A model generated the notes under the pieces. The model saw only the letters and a program-made list of their open reading frames with translations, ran no database searches and had not been told where the DNA came from. A program made the translations under genes and the position numbers. Below are positions 9,058 through 17,654 of a DNA stretch of 64,000 nucleotides, piece after piece; positions within the stretch are counted from its first letter, which is position 1; every line of letters begins with the position of its first letter. The stretch comes from Bog-473 sp963711065 (lineage in GTDB: Bacteria; Actinomycetota; Acidimicrobiia; Acidimicrobiales; RAAP-2). The stretch lies in the NCBI GenBank assembly GCA_963711065.1, contig CAVQCO010000007.1, positions 1 through 64,000 on the forward strand, read 5' to 3'.

Positions 9058-9651
9058 TCATCTCTGATTGCGGCAGATCGCGGCTACGGAGGTCAACGCC
9101 TTGTCAATCTCGTTCTTGTCGGTCGTCGTCAGCATCTTGTCGGACGCGTATTTCGTGATTGTGTCAGCGTCCTGCCGGAGGGTGAGGTTGGTCGCGCTGG
9201 AGGCATCGCTCATGAAGGTGTCAAGTGCAGTTGAACTTGCCTGCGGATTGGCGGCCCCGGCCATCGTCTCATAAGCAATGCAAGCAGCATGATCAGAGTT
9301 AGCCCCGACAGCGCCGTGTGGGACGAGCTCGACCAGCGTGAGCGCAAGAAGAAAGATGAGGGCTCCGAACCCCGTGATGATTCCGGCTAACGCCAGTCCC
9401 ACCCCCTTGGTCGCCCCTTCGGCTCGGATGATGCGGGCGCGAGCCTTGAAACCGAGCACAATGCCTGCGATGGCCGCCAGCCCGAAGGTGAAGGCAGCAA
9501 ACCCGATGATCGAGCACAGTAACGACCAAATGGCCAGGCGCTCAGTGGGGCGCATTTCGTGAAGGCTGCCAGCTGGGGCATCGACAGGCCCGCCATGTCC
9601 CGACGAATCATGTGAGGTTGGCCAGGGACGTCCTTCCGCTCCGAAGTGCAT
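9058..9651 (-). CDS. DUF4190-type membrane protein
   Basis: The 197-residue protein starts at the ATG at 9651. A soluble N-terminus of ~45 residues is followed by two membrane helices (~residues 50-70 'LLCSIIGFAAFTFGLAAIAGIVLGF' and ~85-110 'GLALAGIITGFGALIFLLAL'). The basic loop 'KARARIIRAEGATKG' between them is typical of DUF4190. The C-terminal ~85 residues are an extracytoplasmic alpha-helical domain with two cysteines. Its upstream region contains the hairpin repeat into which the ORF-less intron is inserted, so its promoter may be affected. Confidence 0.65.
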   Translation of the reverse strand: MHFGAEGRPWPTSHDSSGHGGPVDAPAGSLHEMRPTERLAIWSLLCSIIGFAAFTFGLAAIAGIVLGFKARARIIRAEGATKGVGLALAGIITGFGALIFLLALTLVELVPHGAVGANSDHAACIAYETMAGAANPQASSTALDTFMSDASSATNLTLRQDADTITKYASDKMLTTTDKNEIDKALTSVAAICRNQR

Positions 9652-9703
9652 CAACAGAGGTCTAGTAGGTCCGGGTAAGAGCTCGGTAATGCCCGGAGGA
9701 CCT

Positions 9704-9728
9704 GGGCCCCACTCCCGGCGTTCTGGGG
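9704..9728 (+). repeat. CCGGCG hairpin repeat, copy 6 (intron A target)
   Basis: GGGCCCCACTCCCGGCGTTC then TGGGG forms a CCCCA/TGGGG stem. The group II intron begins at the next base. Confidence 0.75.
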
Positions 9729-10594
9729 GTGCGTCCAGGAGATTGGGCGCCATGACAACAAGGAGGTTGACGTTGTGATGACGTAACCAATCGACAAGCT
9801 GAGGGCAGCCAGCCGGTGCGAGTCCGGTCCGGGGAGACGCCAAGGTCCCCGGTAGCAAAGCCCCCGTGCGTGGTCGAGAGGCCGGGTTCGAAGCGGGGCC
9901 GAGCAACTGACCAGTCCGCAACATCAAGTGAAGCCTGCAGCGTCGTCACGCCGGTCCGTGCCCTGCACGGACGAGGAGGAGCCGAGCCCTTCCCTAGTGG
10001 GCGAAGGCCATGGACGGCACCAGAGAACTTGGAGCGGGTGCCTAGGAACTTCCCGGCGCAGGGGGCGTGGAATGGTCAGAAGGGTGTCCTTGGAACTGGA
10101 GAGATCCGTCTCGACGCCGGACATAACAGCACCACGGGCCGCCAGCCCGTGGTGCCCGGCAGCATCGACACCGATAACCAGCGGACCTGGGAAACGGTGA
10201 AGGGTCGAGCGGAAGTCGGAGGAGGCCGTAGTAGTGATGACGAGCGGGACAACATAACCCGCTCCGAGCGAAGGGCCTCTAGCCAGGTGCGCGAATCAAC
10301 CAGCGACGACCGTGGGATTGCCCGTCGGGCTACCAACCCACCCGCCCTCGGCGGTGCCGTCTACGAACTGTGAGCGACGCTTGGGTCACCCGCCAACGCC
10401 GTTGGCAGGGCGGAATGCGGATGATCGACTGCCTGGGGGAGAGCCGTGTGCGGGAGAACCGCACGCACGGTTCGGGAAGGGGGGACTGGGGAGGATGAGG
10501 CCCAGGCGAGATGGACCACGTGCACCCGAAGGGAAACCGCCGGGATTGAGCCCAACCGCCGCACCGGCCACACCGAACCAGTTCCCTACTTCAC
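9729..10594 (+). mobile_element. ORF-less group II intron (copy A)
   Basis: The 5' end is GTGCG (9729), typical of group II introns, and aligns closely over ~400 bases with the intron at 25804. A clear domain V is at ~10441-10475 (GAGCCGTGTGCGGGAGAACC pairing with GCACGCACGGTTC). The 3' end was placed at the AC of 'CTACTTCAC' by comparison with copy B. Domain IV holds only ~200 bases with no reverse transcriptase, so splicing or mobility would need protein supplied in trans. It is inserted directly after a hairpin repeat in plus orientation. Confidence 0.75.
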
Positions 10595-10746
10595 CAGTCG
10601 CGCACCAGACCCCGTTGGACCCACCTAGACCTCGGACTCCGGATGCCGACAACTCTGTCGCTATGGGCTTGAGCGTCGGTTCGTGGTGTGTCTTCCTAGC
10701 CCCCGCGACCCGCGCTCGCCCCTCGACCGAGGACTAACCTTTGGAA

Positions 10747-10956
10747 ATGGCAATGACTCTCACCGATGTCCAGGAACACGCAGTCAAGGCTGGACTAGCG
10801 AAACTTCACAATCGGCTAAGGGAGCTTGACGCTGCCGTCGAACAGGAAATGACATCGCCCGGTAGGTTGGCTTTGACGGGAGCCGTGGATGACTTCAACG
10901 ACGTTGCCGAAGTCATTGAACCGACATTGATGTACGTACCGCACGTGAACGGTTAG
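10747..10956 (+). CDS. Small hypothetical helical protein
   Basis: The 69-residue frame (MAMTLTDVQEHAVKAGLAKL...) is mostly charged helix with an acidic C-terminal half. In-frame starts at 10741 (TTG), 10747 and 10753 are all possible. No family is recognised. It is flanked by two related non-coding segments (~10,660-10,737 and ~11,032-11,112). Confidence 0.35.
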   Translation: MAMTLTDVQEHAVKAGLAKLHNRLRELDAAVEQEMTSPGRLALTGAVDDFNDVAEVIEPTLMYVPHVNG

Positions 10957-11031
10957 GTCGGGCAGCCCACCCGCAAAAGACTGCGCTTAACTTTCGCCCC
11001 TCGCTTCCCCATCACCTGCAAGCGCCTTGAC

Positions 11032-11112
11032 CCTATCGGCTCGGGGTTTGAGCGCCGGTCGCGGGTTTACCTTTCGACCCGCTGCCCGTGCTCGCCGCGT
11101 CGATTCGAGGTT
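11032..11112 (+). repeat. Segment related to 10,660-10,737
   Basis: TTTGAGCGCCGGTCGCGGGT with later GTGCTCGCCGCGTCGATTCG resembles CTTGAGCGTCGGTTCGTGGT with CGCTCGCCCCTCGACCGAGG in the earlier segment, with roughly the same spacing. The two flank the small gene at 10747-10956. Purpose unknown; the similarity was judged by eye. Confidence 0.35.
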
Positions 11113-11342
11113 CGGTCTTGTCAGATTTGGCCCACCTAACACGCAGGCGTTCGGGGGCAGTCTCGATGCAGCAGAATCAGGAGGCATTGTTGGCGTCCAA
11201 CGGTGCTGTCCGATGCTTCGGCTGGCACGGGCCGATCTGACCCCCGGCCGGTGACGGGTACGACACGCTGCCAGAAGGACTGCGTTCTTCATGCCATGAT
11301 CGGGGTTACCGAGCGATCACGCAGAGGAATGGGAGACCAGCC

Positions 11343-12119
11343 ATGAGTGGAACGAACGACACGCCATCCGATGACGATTCCCTAGAGATGGTGGAGGTGG
11401 AGACCGAGGGCGTCGACGAAAAGGGCAATCTCGTGATCGATGACCTGGTGGTGGCAGTGGATGTCGAAGGCAAGGTCCTTGCTACCGACGAGACCGTCGC
11501 CGTCATCACGCCAGAGGGCGATGCGGTCGTCGACGAGAAGCTCTCGGTATTGGGAGAGGACGGCAAGCTGCACGCCGTCGAAGAAGACATCTCCGTTCTG
11601 GGAGCTGGATCAATAACCATTGCAGGCAAGGTATCGGGCAAGACAGCCGCCAAGCGGACTACCAAAAAGCGGACCCCAGCCCGAAAGGCCGCGAAGAAGG
11701 CTGTGAAGAAGTCGGCTCCAGCCAAGAAGCGCACCCCAGCCCGAAAGGCCGCGAAGAAGGCTGTGAAGAAGTCGGCTCCAGCCAAGAAGCGCACCCCAGC
11801 CCGAAAGGCCGCGAAGAAGGCTGTGAAGAAGTCGGCTCCAGCCAAGAAGCGCACCCCGGCCCGAAAGGCCGCGAAGAAGGCTGTGAAGAAGTCGGCTCCA
11901 GCCAAGAAGCGCACCCCGGCCCGAAAGGCCGCGAAGAAGGCTGTGAAGAAGTCGGCTCCAGCCAAGAAGCGCACCCCGGCCCGAAAGGCCGCGAAGAAGG
12001 CTGTGAAGAAGTCGGCTCCAGCCAAGAAGCGCACCCCGGCCCGAAAGGCCGCGAAGAAGGCTGTGAAGAAGTCGGCTCCAGCTCGCAAGCGTTCTGCCAA
12101 GAGAGCGACTAAGCGCTAG
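11343..12119 (+). CDS. Histone H1-like protein with acidic N-terminal domain and 20-residue Lys/Ala repeats
   Basis: The protein has 258 residues in two parts. Residues 1-~100 are acidic and beta-rich, with repeated 'D..GK/GDLV' turns such as DEKGNLVIDDLVVAVD. Residues ~110-258 consist of about seven near-identical 20-residue units (RTPARKAAKKAVKKSAPAKK) ending RKRSAKRATKR. Such tails bind DNA without sequence preference in H1-like and mycobacterial nucleoid proteins, so a nucleoid role is likely. The acidic domain could mask the tail or contact partners. GGGAGACCAGCC precedes the ATG. The DNA repeats make copy-number change by slippage likely. Confidence 0.7.
   Translation: MSGTNDTPSDDDSLEMVEVETEGVDEKGNLVIDDLVVAVDVEGKVLATDETVAVITPEGDAVVDEKLSVLGEDGKLHAVEEDISVLGAGSITIAGKVSGKTAAKRTTKKRTPARKAAKKAVKKSAPAKKRTPARKAAKKAVKKSAPAKKRTPARKAAKKAVKKSAPAKKRTPARKAAKKAVKKSAPAKKRTPARKAAKKAVKKSAPAKKRTPARKAAKKAVKKSAPAKKRTPARKAAKKAVKKSAPARKRSAKRATKR
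11673..12089 (+). repeat. 60-bp in-frame tandem repeat, ~7 units
   Basis: The unit encodes RTPARKAAKKAVKKSAPAKK. The first three units have 'CCAGCC' and the later ones 'CCGGCC' at the same place. Otherwise the units are almost base-identical, which points to recent expansion or gene conversion. Confidence 0.9.
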
Positions 12120-12312
12120 GCCATTCGTGGAGTCGGCAAAGGCGAGATTGTCGGCCGAAGGCGAGCGAGATATCGCACCCCAGTCCGGCGATATGGGGCA
12201 GACCGGGACACGACGTGCAGGAGCGCCTTGAAGGCCTATTCTTCGCCGTGCGTCAGCATTGATTCCCGGCAACATCTGGCACGGGTCCGCTCGGCAGGAT
12301 GGAGGGTTCAGG

Positions 12313-12717
12313 ATGAATCCCAGACTTGGGAAGATCGTGCTGGGCCTGAGCGCAGCGGGTTATCCGCTCACGGAACTCGCCATTCGACGACTTGGTCGGC
12401 GAGGTTCCGTCGTTACTGAGGTGGCCTGTTGCGGACTGGCAGTTCGTGATGCAGCGATGGTTGTGGCCGGCGTTCCCACCCGCCTTCGGCTAGGGCCGGC
12501 CATTCTTCTTTGGATGGAGTTGACAGCCGCGGTTGCCGCAAGTGGCCTGGGACTCAAGTCCGCAATCGACGATGAATCCTGCAAGCGTGCTCGTGCGGAT
12601 CCGGGGCCGGCTGAGATGGCCCGTCGCTTCGCCGTTGGGGTTCTGTTCGGTCTGCACACCGTGAGATTCTGGATCTATCTCCAACCCGATCAGGGGCGGA
12701 AGCGATCCAATCACTGA
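12313..12717 (+). CDS. Hypothetical membrane-associated protein
   Basis: The ATG at 12313 has GGAGGG upstream and gives 134 residues (MNPRLGKIVLGLSAAGYPLT...). Moderately hydrophobic helices ('TEVACCGLAVRDAAMVVAGV', 'AILLWMELTAAVAASGLGLK', 'FAVGVLFGLHTVRFWIYL') alternate with charged loops, and the tail is basic. No family is recognised. Confidence 0.5.
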   Translation: MNPRLGKIVLGLSAAGYPLTELAIRRLGRRGSVVTEVACCGLAVRDAAMVVAGVPTRLRLGPAILLWMELTAAVAASGLGLKSAIDDESCKRARADPGPAEMARRFAVGVLFGLHTVRFWIYLQPDQGRKRSNH

Positions 12718-12751
12718 CTGATAACGCCGTGGCGGTCTTCGTTGCTGGGAT

Positions 12752-12783
12752 GGTGGGGCATCCGGCCCTCGGGGTGCCCCACC
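12752..12783 (+). terminator. GGTGGGGCA / TGCCCCACC stem-loop
   Basis: A perfect 9-bp inverted repeat with a 14-base loop lies 35 bases after the stop at 12717. Its right arm is also the left arm of hairpin-repeat copy 7. No T-run follows, so it is factor-dependent at best. Confidence 0.5.
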
Positions 12784-12794
12784 GAGCCGGCGAC
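12775..12794 (+). repeat. CCGGCG hairpin repeat, copy 7 (left half only)
   Basis: TGCCCCACCGAGCCGGCGAC is a left arm plus core. The right arm is absent here. A candidate right arm (TTCGGGGGCAG) is at 14245-14255, beyond the IS110 element. Confidence 0.55.
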
Positions 12795-14244
12795 GCTCCT
12801 ATCAGTTGTCAAGCCCCTTTTTGTGCGAACAGCGGACAGAACAGTGATGAGTCACTCGGGTGAGGACATGCTCTTATCAGGCCACGCGTTCACAGGACGT
12901 TGACCCGGACCGTGGGCCGGCGGGTCGCCGGAAAGTCAGCCCCGAAGGGCGACAGTTATGGGGTGAGCCAGACCCACGGTCCGAGGAATCAGCCGCGAGG
13001 CAGGTAGCGGTAGAGCTCGCGGGCGACGTAGCGCTTGAGGAGGCGGATGACGTCTCGTTTGGATCGTCCCTCCTTCACCTTGCGCTCGAAGTAGGCGGTG
13101 GTCTCGGGATCATGCGCGATGCGGACCATGACGATGCGCCACAGCGCGCTGTTGGCTTGGCGGTCACCGCCGCGATCGAGACGGTGCCGGTTGCTCTTGC
13201 CCGACGAGGCCAGGATGGGGGCGACCCCGCACAGATGGGCCCACGCGGCCTCGGAACGGAGGCGTTCGGGGTTGTCCCCGGCGCTGACCAAGAGGGCGGC
13301 CGCGGTGTCAGGGCCGACGCCGAAGCGCCCCAGCAGCTCGGGTGCTGCAGCCTCCACCAGCTTCTCGACGCGCTCTTCGAGTTCGGCGATCTCGTCGTCG
13401 AGCCCTTGGATCCGGCGGGCCAGCGAACACAGCGATGCCTTGTGGGCGGCCATCACGAGATCTCCTGAGCGTGACGGTCGCAGCCTCGCCGCCTCGGCGG
13501 TCAGCGCCGCCACGGTCAAGCCTTTGAGGCGGCATCGCAGCTGGTCGGGGGCGGTGATCACCAGATGACGCATCTGGGTCAGCGCCTTAACCCGGGCCCC
13601 TCGAGCCGAGCGCTTGGCGACGACGAGGACCCGAATGGCCTCGACGGCCCCGTCCCTGGACTTCGAAATGCCCTGAGCCCGGCCGCTGAGGGCGGCTCGA
13701 GCCGCTTCGACGGCGTCGAGGGGATCGGACTTGCCCGAACGACGACGCTCGGCCCGGTTGGGCCGGTCGACCTCAATCACCTTGACGTCTGCACGGCGCA
13801 AGAACCGGGCCAGGCCCGCCCCATACGAGCCCGTGCCCTCCACCCCCACTTTGCTGAGCGCACCGAAGCCCTCAAGCCAGGTGAGCAACGCCTTGTAGCC
13901 CGCCGGATCGGTGCCGAAGCGCTCCGTGCCGAGCAGCGCTCCGAGGGGGTCGAGGGCGGCGGCGACATGGACGTCGAGGTGAGTGTCGACGCCACCGGTC
14001 ACACCCCGCGCAGCTTCTACGATGGTCATGGTCATCCCTTCTCTAAACGGTGTTAGGGATGGCACGGCCGTTCCGGATCGGAGCGACGGGCGGTCTGGGT
14101 TGTTCTAGCAACCCAGACCAATCACCCTTTCTCGGAGACGGGACGTGCCGCTGTCAATGTGCGAGACAGGTTCAACCTGCCGGCACTCACGAAGCTATTC
14201 AGGACCCGCAATGCAGCGGTGGATCCTCCAGACCATTGTCACTG
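12795..14244 (-). mobile_element. IS110-family element 1 (ends tentative)
   Basis: The element contains one IS110 transposase gene (minus strand) with ~190 bases of non-coding DNA on one side and ~215 on the other. The ends are inferred from where the hairpin repeat is broken; no second copy is available here to confirm them. IS110 elements lack conventional terminal inverted repeats, so none is expected. Confidence 0.5.
12989..14029 (-). CDS. IS110-family transposase (element 1)
   Basis: The transposase has 346 residues. The N-terminal DEDD domain shows 'VTGGVDTHLDVHVAAALD' (first Asp), 'VGVEGTGSYGAGLARFL' (Glu) and 'RRSGKSDPLDAVEAARA' (two Asp). The C-terminal Transposase_20 domain has 'FGVGPDTAAALLVSAGDN', 'HLCGVAPILASSGKSNRHRL' with the serine region, and 'YFERKVKEGRSKRDVIRLLKR'. 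IS110 enzymes recombine DNA under guidance of an RNA encoded in the element's flank. The gene is intact. The ATG at 14029 was chosen for its AGAAGGG spacing. Confidence 0.9.
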   Translation of the reverse strand: MTIVEAARGVTGGVDTHLDVHVAAALDPLGALLGTERFGTDPAGYKALLTWLEGFGALSKVGVEGTGSYGAGLARFLRRADVKVIEVDRPNRAERRRSGKSDPLDAVEAARAALSGRAQGISKSRDGAVEAIRVLVVAKRSARGARVKALTQMRHLVITAPDQLRCRLKGLTVAALTAEAARLRPSRSGDLVMAAHKASLCSLARRIQGLDDEIAELEERVEKLVEAAAPELLGRFGVGPDTAAALLVSAGDNPERLRSEAAWAHLCGVAPILASSGKSNRHRLDRGGDRQANSALWRIVMVRIAHDPETTAYFERKVKEGRSKRDVIRLLKRYVARELYRYLPRG

Positions 14245-14255
14245 TTCGGGGGCAG

Positions 14256-14656
14256 TCCCCTTAGCGCCGTATCGATCTCATGAGGCAGGTCCCCCCTCTT
14301 AGCCGAACTGGGGCGGAATGCTACGAATGCGCCTGGGTCGAAGTACCCCCCGCTGTCTTCTGGGCTTCCAGATATTTGCGATGTTGGTCCCAAGATTTGC
14401 CCTTGCGATGCGCCCTTGCTGGGAACTCCTGGGTGATGACGCGGACAAAGGTGATAGGAGTGCCTTCTAGCGGGTAATGGCCAATCCTCCAGCAGCCCTT
14501 CGTACCTCCGTTTCTGATGTCCGCTCCTCGAAAACAAAGTAGCCAGGAGGAGATGAGCCGGCGGTCCTGGTCGGGCTCATGGCGTCAGGGCAGCTGGGTG
14601 GCGCCCAGGGCCGGCGGTATGGGATGGCCTATAAGCAGTCGGATACTCCGCCGGTC
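14256..14656. other. Gap without a convincing gene
   Basis: About 400 bases between the IS110 element and the VOC gene. Overlapping frames are present but none has recognisable content. It may hold remnants displaced by the insertion. Confidence 0.35.
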
Positions 14657-15049
14657 TTAGCCCCGGGGTGCGAAGAACTCAAGTGCGATGTTGTCGGGAT
14701 CTCGAAACGACAATGCCGAGTAGTAAGGCGTGTCCACGATGCCACCGTTGGGGATGCCGAGTTCGTTCAGACGGATTTCCCATGCCTTTAACTCATCGCG
14801 GTTGGCACAGCCGAAGGCCAGATGATCGAGCCCCGGCCGCCGCTCGTTGAACGGCTCAGTGCTGTCCAAGTCAGGGAACTGAGTTACGCCAACGATTGTG
14901 CCGCCAGTAAGCCAAGCGACGCGCTGGAACGGACCGGTGTCCTCGTCAAGGATTGGGTCCGAGCCGAACAGATCCTTGTACCAAGGCACACTCCGTTCAA
15001 GGCTCGTAACCGTTAGCGCCACGTGAGTAATCGCAGGGAACTCAGGCAT
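14657..15049 (-). CDS. VOC (glyoxalase/dioxygenase-fold) protein
   Basis: This 130-residue single-chain VOC protein starts 'HVALTVTSLERSVPWYKDLFG' and has the second metal-site block 'GLDHLAFGCANRDELKAW'. It closes with 'SALSFRDPDNIALEFFAP', where the glutamate is a usual metal ligand. The histidine at the first strand and the late glutamate fit a metal-binding member. The family includes glyoxalases, fosfomycin-type resistance proteins and dioxygenases; nothing here fixes the substrate. Confidence 0.8.
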   Translation of the reverse strand: MPEFPAITHVALTVTSLERSVPWYKDLFGSDPILDEDTGPFQRVAWLTGGTIVGVTQFPDLDSTEPFNERRPGLDHLAFGCANRDELKAWEIRLNELGIPNGGIVDTPYYSALSFRDPDNIALEFFAPRG

Positions 15050-15157
15050 CTCTTTTCTCCCCTTCGTACCTCGTGGACGCAGCGAATGCTACCTCTTTGG
15101 CTGGCAACTCTCGGGGAGTAAAAGCTATCTGGCAGCACCAGTCGCCGCGCTAACTGA

Positions 15158-15186
15158 GGCCCCAGTCCCGACGAACTGGGACACCC
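15158..15186 (+). repeat. CCGGCG hairpin repeat, copy 8
   Basis: GAGGCCCCAGTCCCGACGAA then CTGGGACAC. The perfect arms CCCAGT/ACTGGG pair across a loop whose core is CCGACG. It lies between two minus-strand genes. Confidence 0.7.
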
Positions 15187-15208
15187 CCGCCTTCTCATTC
15201 CTGCTGGC

Positions 15209-15803
15209 TCAGCGGGCTCGCGGGTCGCGTCCCATGAAAGCGGCGAGGCGGTCCCAGTCGTCGGCGCCCGGAGGTGGCGGCACCTCCTCTCCGAACGGAG
15301 ATCCTGGTTCCACCATGTCGCGGTACTCGGGTTTGATCATGGCCCGCGCCCCCTCTAGTGCCGTGACGGCGATGGAGGGGTCCAACTCGGTCGATCTGTC
15401 CGGTGGCCAGGGCCAGGTCCCAGGCGTGGGCTGCCAGCTCTGCTAGGTACATGTCGACGAGGGTGGCCCCCGTGTACTCCTCGCCCCACGGCATGGTGAA
15501 CCTCGAAGACAACCTGGAGTCGTCGTCCCATGCCTGCGCCGCCTCCTCGGCAGCTTGGCGTAGCTGACCTGGCGCGTCGGACAGCTCTACGTGGGGGGAA
15601 TCGTCTCCGGGTGGGGGCGTCTGGCCTCGGCCAAGAGCGGCCGCCCGGTGGCCCGCTTCGACGATGTGGTCGACCAGACGAGCCACGTCATACCTGCGGC
15701 ATGGTGTCGGGTTGCCGAGGTCCTCAGCATCTATTCCGGACACGATCACCGCAGCGTTCTCGTAGGAGTCCAACAACGTGCTTCGTCGGTCATGGTCGAC
15801 CAT
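15209..15803 (-). pseudogene. TIGR03086/maleylpyruvate-isomerase-fold protein with one frameshift
   Basis: The ATG at 15803 has AAAGGAG upstream. The reading matches the DinB-like mycothiol-dependent family: 'STLLDSYENAAVIVSGID', 'PTPCRRYDVARLVDHIVEAGH', and the histidine block 'YLAELAAHAWDLALATGQ'. At ~15,388 one extra base shifts the frame. Restoring it continues sensibly as 'LDPSIAVTALEGARAM...' to 'DDWDRLAAFMGRDPRAR' and a stop at 15209, giving ~198 residues. The break may be a real mutation or a base-calling error. Its promoter side lies ~115 bases from IS110 copy A. Confidence 0.65.
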
Positions 15804-15893
15804 GCGGTTACTCCTTTCTGCGACGCGGTAACCACGGCGACAGTATTCCGGTCGGCGTCGGTTAGCCACAGCAAGCGCACTCCGGTCGATAAC

Positions 15894-15919
15894 CGCCCAC
15901 GACCCGGCGGACGGGGGCA
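15894..15919 (+). repeat. CCGGCG hairpin repeat, copy 9 (at IS110-2A left end)
   Basis: CGCCCACGACCCGGCGGACG then GGGGCA. The sequence shared with the second IS copy begins within one or two bases of its end (ATTTAGCG at 15919). Confidence 0.7.
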
Positions 15920-15924
15920 TTTAG

Positions 15925-16215
15925 CGTTGGTTCCGGGCATCCACCGATTTGGCGGAAGCCCTTCGTAGGGTGCGTCGGTCGGTTCTTCTGGCTTGACTGA
16001 ACGGGGGTCGGAGCGAGCGACAGCTCGACTCCTCAACGGTGATCGTCGACCAGACGAGCCTCCCGACGCACGTGCATCCCTTTTCTGGAACTCGGCGGCC
16101 GATCACGGAATCGGACCCCTGCTTCTCGAATGTCTGGATGGTCACACCCCTGCGGAACGTGCAGAGGTCGACGACGGAGAGCCGACCGACCAGTCACCAC
16201 CAGCGAAAGGACCAC
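15925..16215 (+). ncRNA. Candidate IS110 bridge-RNA region
   Basis: The ~300-base leader of the element has no convincing protein and several short self-complementary stretches, such as GGCGGAAGCCCTTCGTAGGG. It is kept nearly identical in copy B (32459-32750). In characterised IS110 elements this flank encodes the RNA that pairs with target and donor. The assignment rests on position; I could not fold it. Confidence 0.35.
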
Positions 16216-16218
16216 GTG

Positions 16219-17625
16219 ATGAGTGAAGTGAGGTTGGGCATCGACGTCGCCTGTCGGGCCGACCACCGGGCCAGCCTGGCCGACGAGCGGGGAGAGTTCA
16301 TCTGGTCGTCGTGGAAGTTCCGCACGACGACCGCCGATCTTGAGCGCCTGTGGGCCAAGATTCCCGACGGTGCGTCGGTGACGGTGATCCTCGAGCCCAC
16401 CCGCAACGCTTGGGTGCCGCTGTCGGCTTGGCTCCAAGCACGCGGCGCCACGGTCATCTTGGTGCCCCCCGAGCAGTCGGCCGACCTGCGGGACTACTAC
16501 AACAAGCACACCAAGACCGATCGGTTGGATTCACGGGTGCTGGCTCGTCTGCCGTTGCTGCACCCCGAGGGCCTGCGCGGCATCGACAACCTCGGTCCGG
16601 CGCAGTCACTGCGCCGTGCCGTCCGTCACCGCCTCAGCCTGGTCAAGCGCCGCAGCGCCGCCAGCTTGCGCCTCGACGCACTCGTCGAGCTGCTCGGTCC
16701 GGGTTGGGCCGATTCCCTCGGATCGGCCACCGCGTCGAAGACCGCCCTGGTCATCTTGGAGAAATACGCCGATCCACGGGCTCTCAAGCGTCTCGGGCGG
16801 GCCCGGCTCGCCGCCTTGTTGATCCGCTCGAGTGCGGGTCTTTGGCGCGAGGACAAGGCCGACGAGCTCTTGGCCATGGCGAACGAGACCCTGGCCCTGT
16901 GGTCAGGCGGGGGCATCGACTTCACCGAGCTGGCCCACGACATCGCCTCAGAGGTCCGGGTGCTCCGCCAGCTCGACGACGAGATTGCGGCCGCCGACAA
17001 GCGGATCGCCGTTCTCTATGACGAGGCCGACCCCAAGGGCATCGTCGCTTCGGCCCCAGGGCTCGGGCCCGTTCTCTCGGCGGCCATCTTGGGCAACGCA
17101 GGCGACTTCAACCGCTTCGCCAACCTCGCCGGCGTCCGCTCCTTCACCGGCTTTGTGCCCAAGATCGACCAGTCCGGACTGGTGGCGGGACACAAGGGCA
17201 TCACCAAGGCGGGCGACGCCGGCCTGCGCCAGGCCCTTTACATGGCAGCCGATCACGCTCGGCACATCGACCCGACCCTCGCCCAGCGCTACTACCGACT
17301 CGTCATGGTCGAGGGCAAACATCACAACTCTGCGCTGTGCTCGGTCTCGGCCGTCCTCATCACCCGGATCGCCGCATGCTGGCGCAAAGGAGAGCTCTAC
17401 GAACTGCGAGACGAAGACGGTGAAGAAATCACCGAGGCCGAAGGCAAGGCTGCCTGTGCGGACCGCTTCAAGATCGACCCCAAAGTCCGGGCCGCCCGTC
17501 GCCGGAACACCCCAGCCAAAGTCCTCAAGAACAGGGCGGCGGGTCGAGGCAGAAAGGAGTCGGCCCAGAAGGTCGCTCCGGCCACCGACCCGCCACGAGA
17601 AGAAGCTAGCGAAAACGTTGCTTGA
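16219..17625 (+). CDS. IS110-family transposase (element 2, copy A)
   Basis: The enzyme has 468 residues, starting MSEVRLGIDVACRADHRASL after GAAAGGA. The DEDD domain has an Asp in 'GIDVACRADH', the Glu in 'VTVILEPTRNAWVPLSAWL', and the late acidic pair in 'KTDRLDSRVLARL'. The Transposase_20 domain has 'VASAPGLGPVLSAAILGN' and 'GHKGITKAGDAGLRQALYMA', the latter with the small-residue/Ser-like region. The C-terminal ~90 residues are a Lys/Arg-rich extension, longer than in most IS110 enzymes. An upstream in-frame start at 16039 lies in the non-coding leader. Confidence 0.92.
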   Translation: MSEVRLGIDVACRADHRASLADERGEFIWSSWKFRTTTADLERLWAKIPDGASVTVILEPTRNAWVPLSAWLQARGATVILVPPEQSADLRDYYNKHTKTDRLDSRVLARLPLLHPEGLRGIDNLGPAQSLRRAVRHRLSLVKRRSAASLRLDALVELLGPGWADSLGSATASKTALVILEKYADPRALKRLGRARLAALLIRSSAGLWREDKADELLAMANETLALWSGGGIDFTELAHDIASEVRVLRQLDDEIAAADKRIAVLYDEADPKGIVASAPGLGPVLSAAILGNAGDFNRFANLAGVRSFTGFVPKIDQSGLVAGHKGITKAGDAGLRQALYMAADHARHIDPTLAQRYYRLVMVEGKHHNSALCSVSAVLITRIAACWRKGELYELRDEDGEEITEAEGKAACADRFKIDPKVRAARRRNTPAKVLKNRAAGRGRKESAQKVAPATDPPREEASENVA

Positions 17626-17654
17626 GGGGCTTGACTGGCGTTAGGAACTCACCC

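Larger units (their letters stand above)
15919..17654 (+). mobile_element. IS110-family element 2, copy A
   Basis: This 1.74-kb unit is repeated almost identically at 32453-34189. Comparing the two copies sets the limits, from ATTTAGCGTTGG on the left to AGGAACTCACCC on the right. Only a handful of substitutions and one 1-base indel separate the copies. About 300 non-coding bases precede the transposase, the place where IS110 elements encode their guide (bridge) RNA. No target duplication or terminal inverted repeat is evident, as usual for the family. Confidence 0.85.

Noticed and set aside
9729..9927. Extended N-terminus of the DUF4190-type protein into the intron
   Set aside because: The upstream in-frame codons are intron sequence, also present at 25,804 without this gene; the ATG at 9651 is a better start.
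11306..12100. Minus-strand frame of AFRAGVRFLAGADFFTAF-like repeats
   Set aside because: It is the antisense reading of the 60-bp lysine-repeat gene; hydrophobic repeats are simply the complement of Lys/Ala codons.
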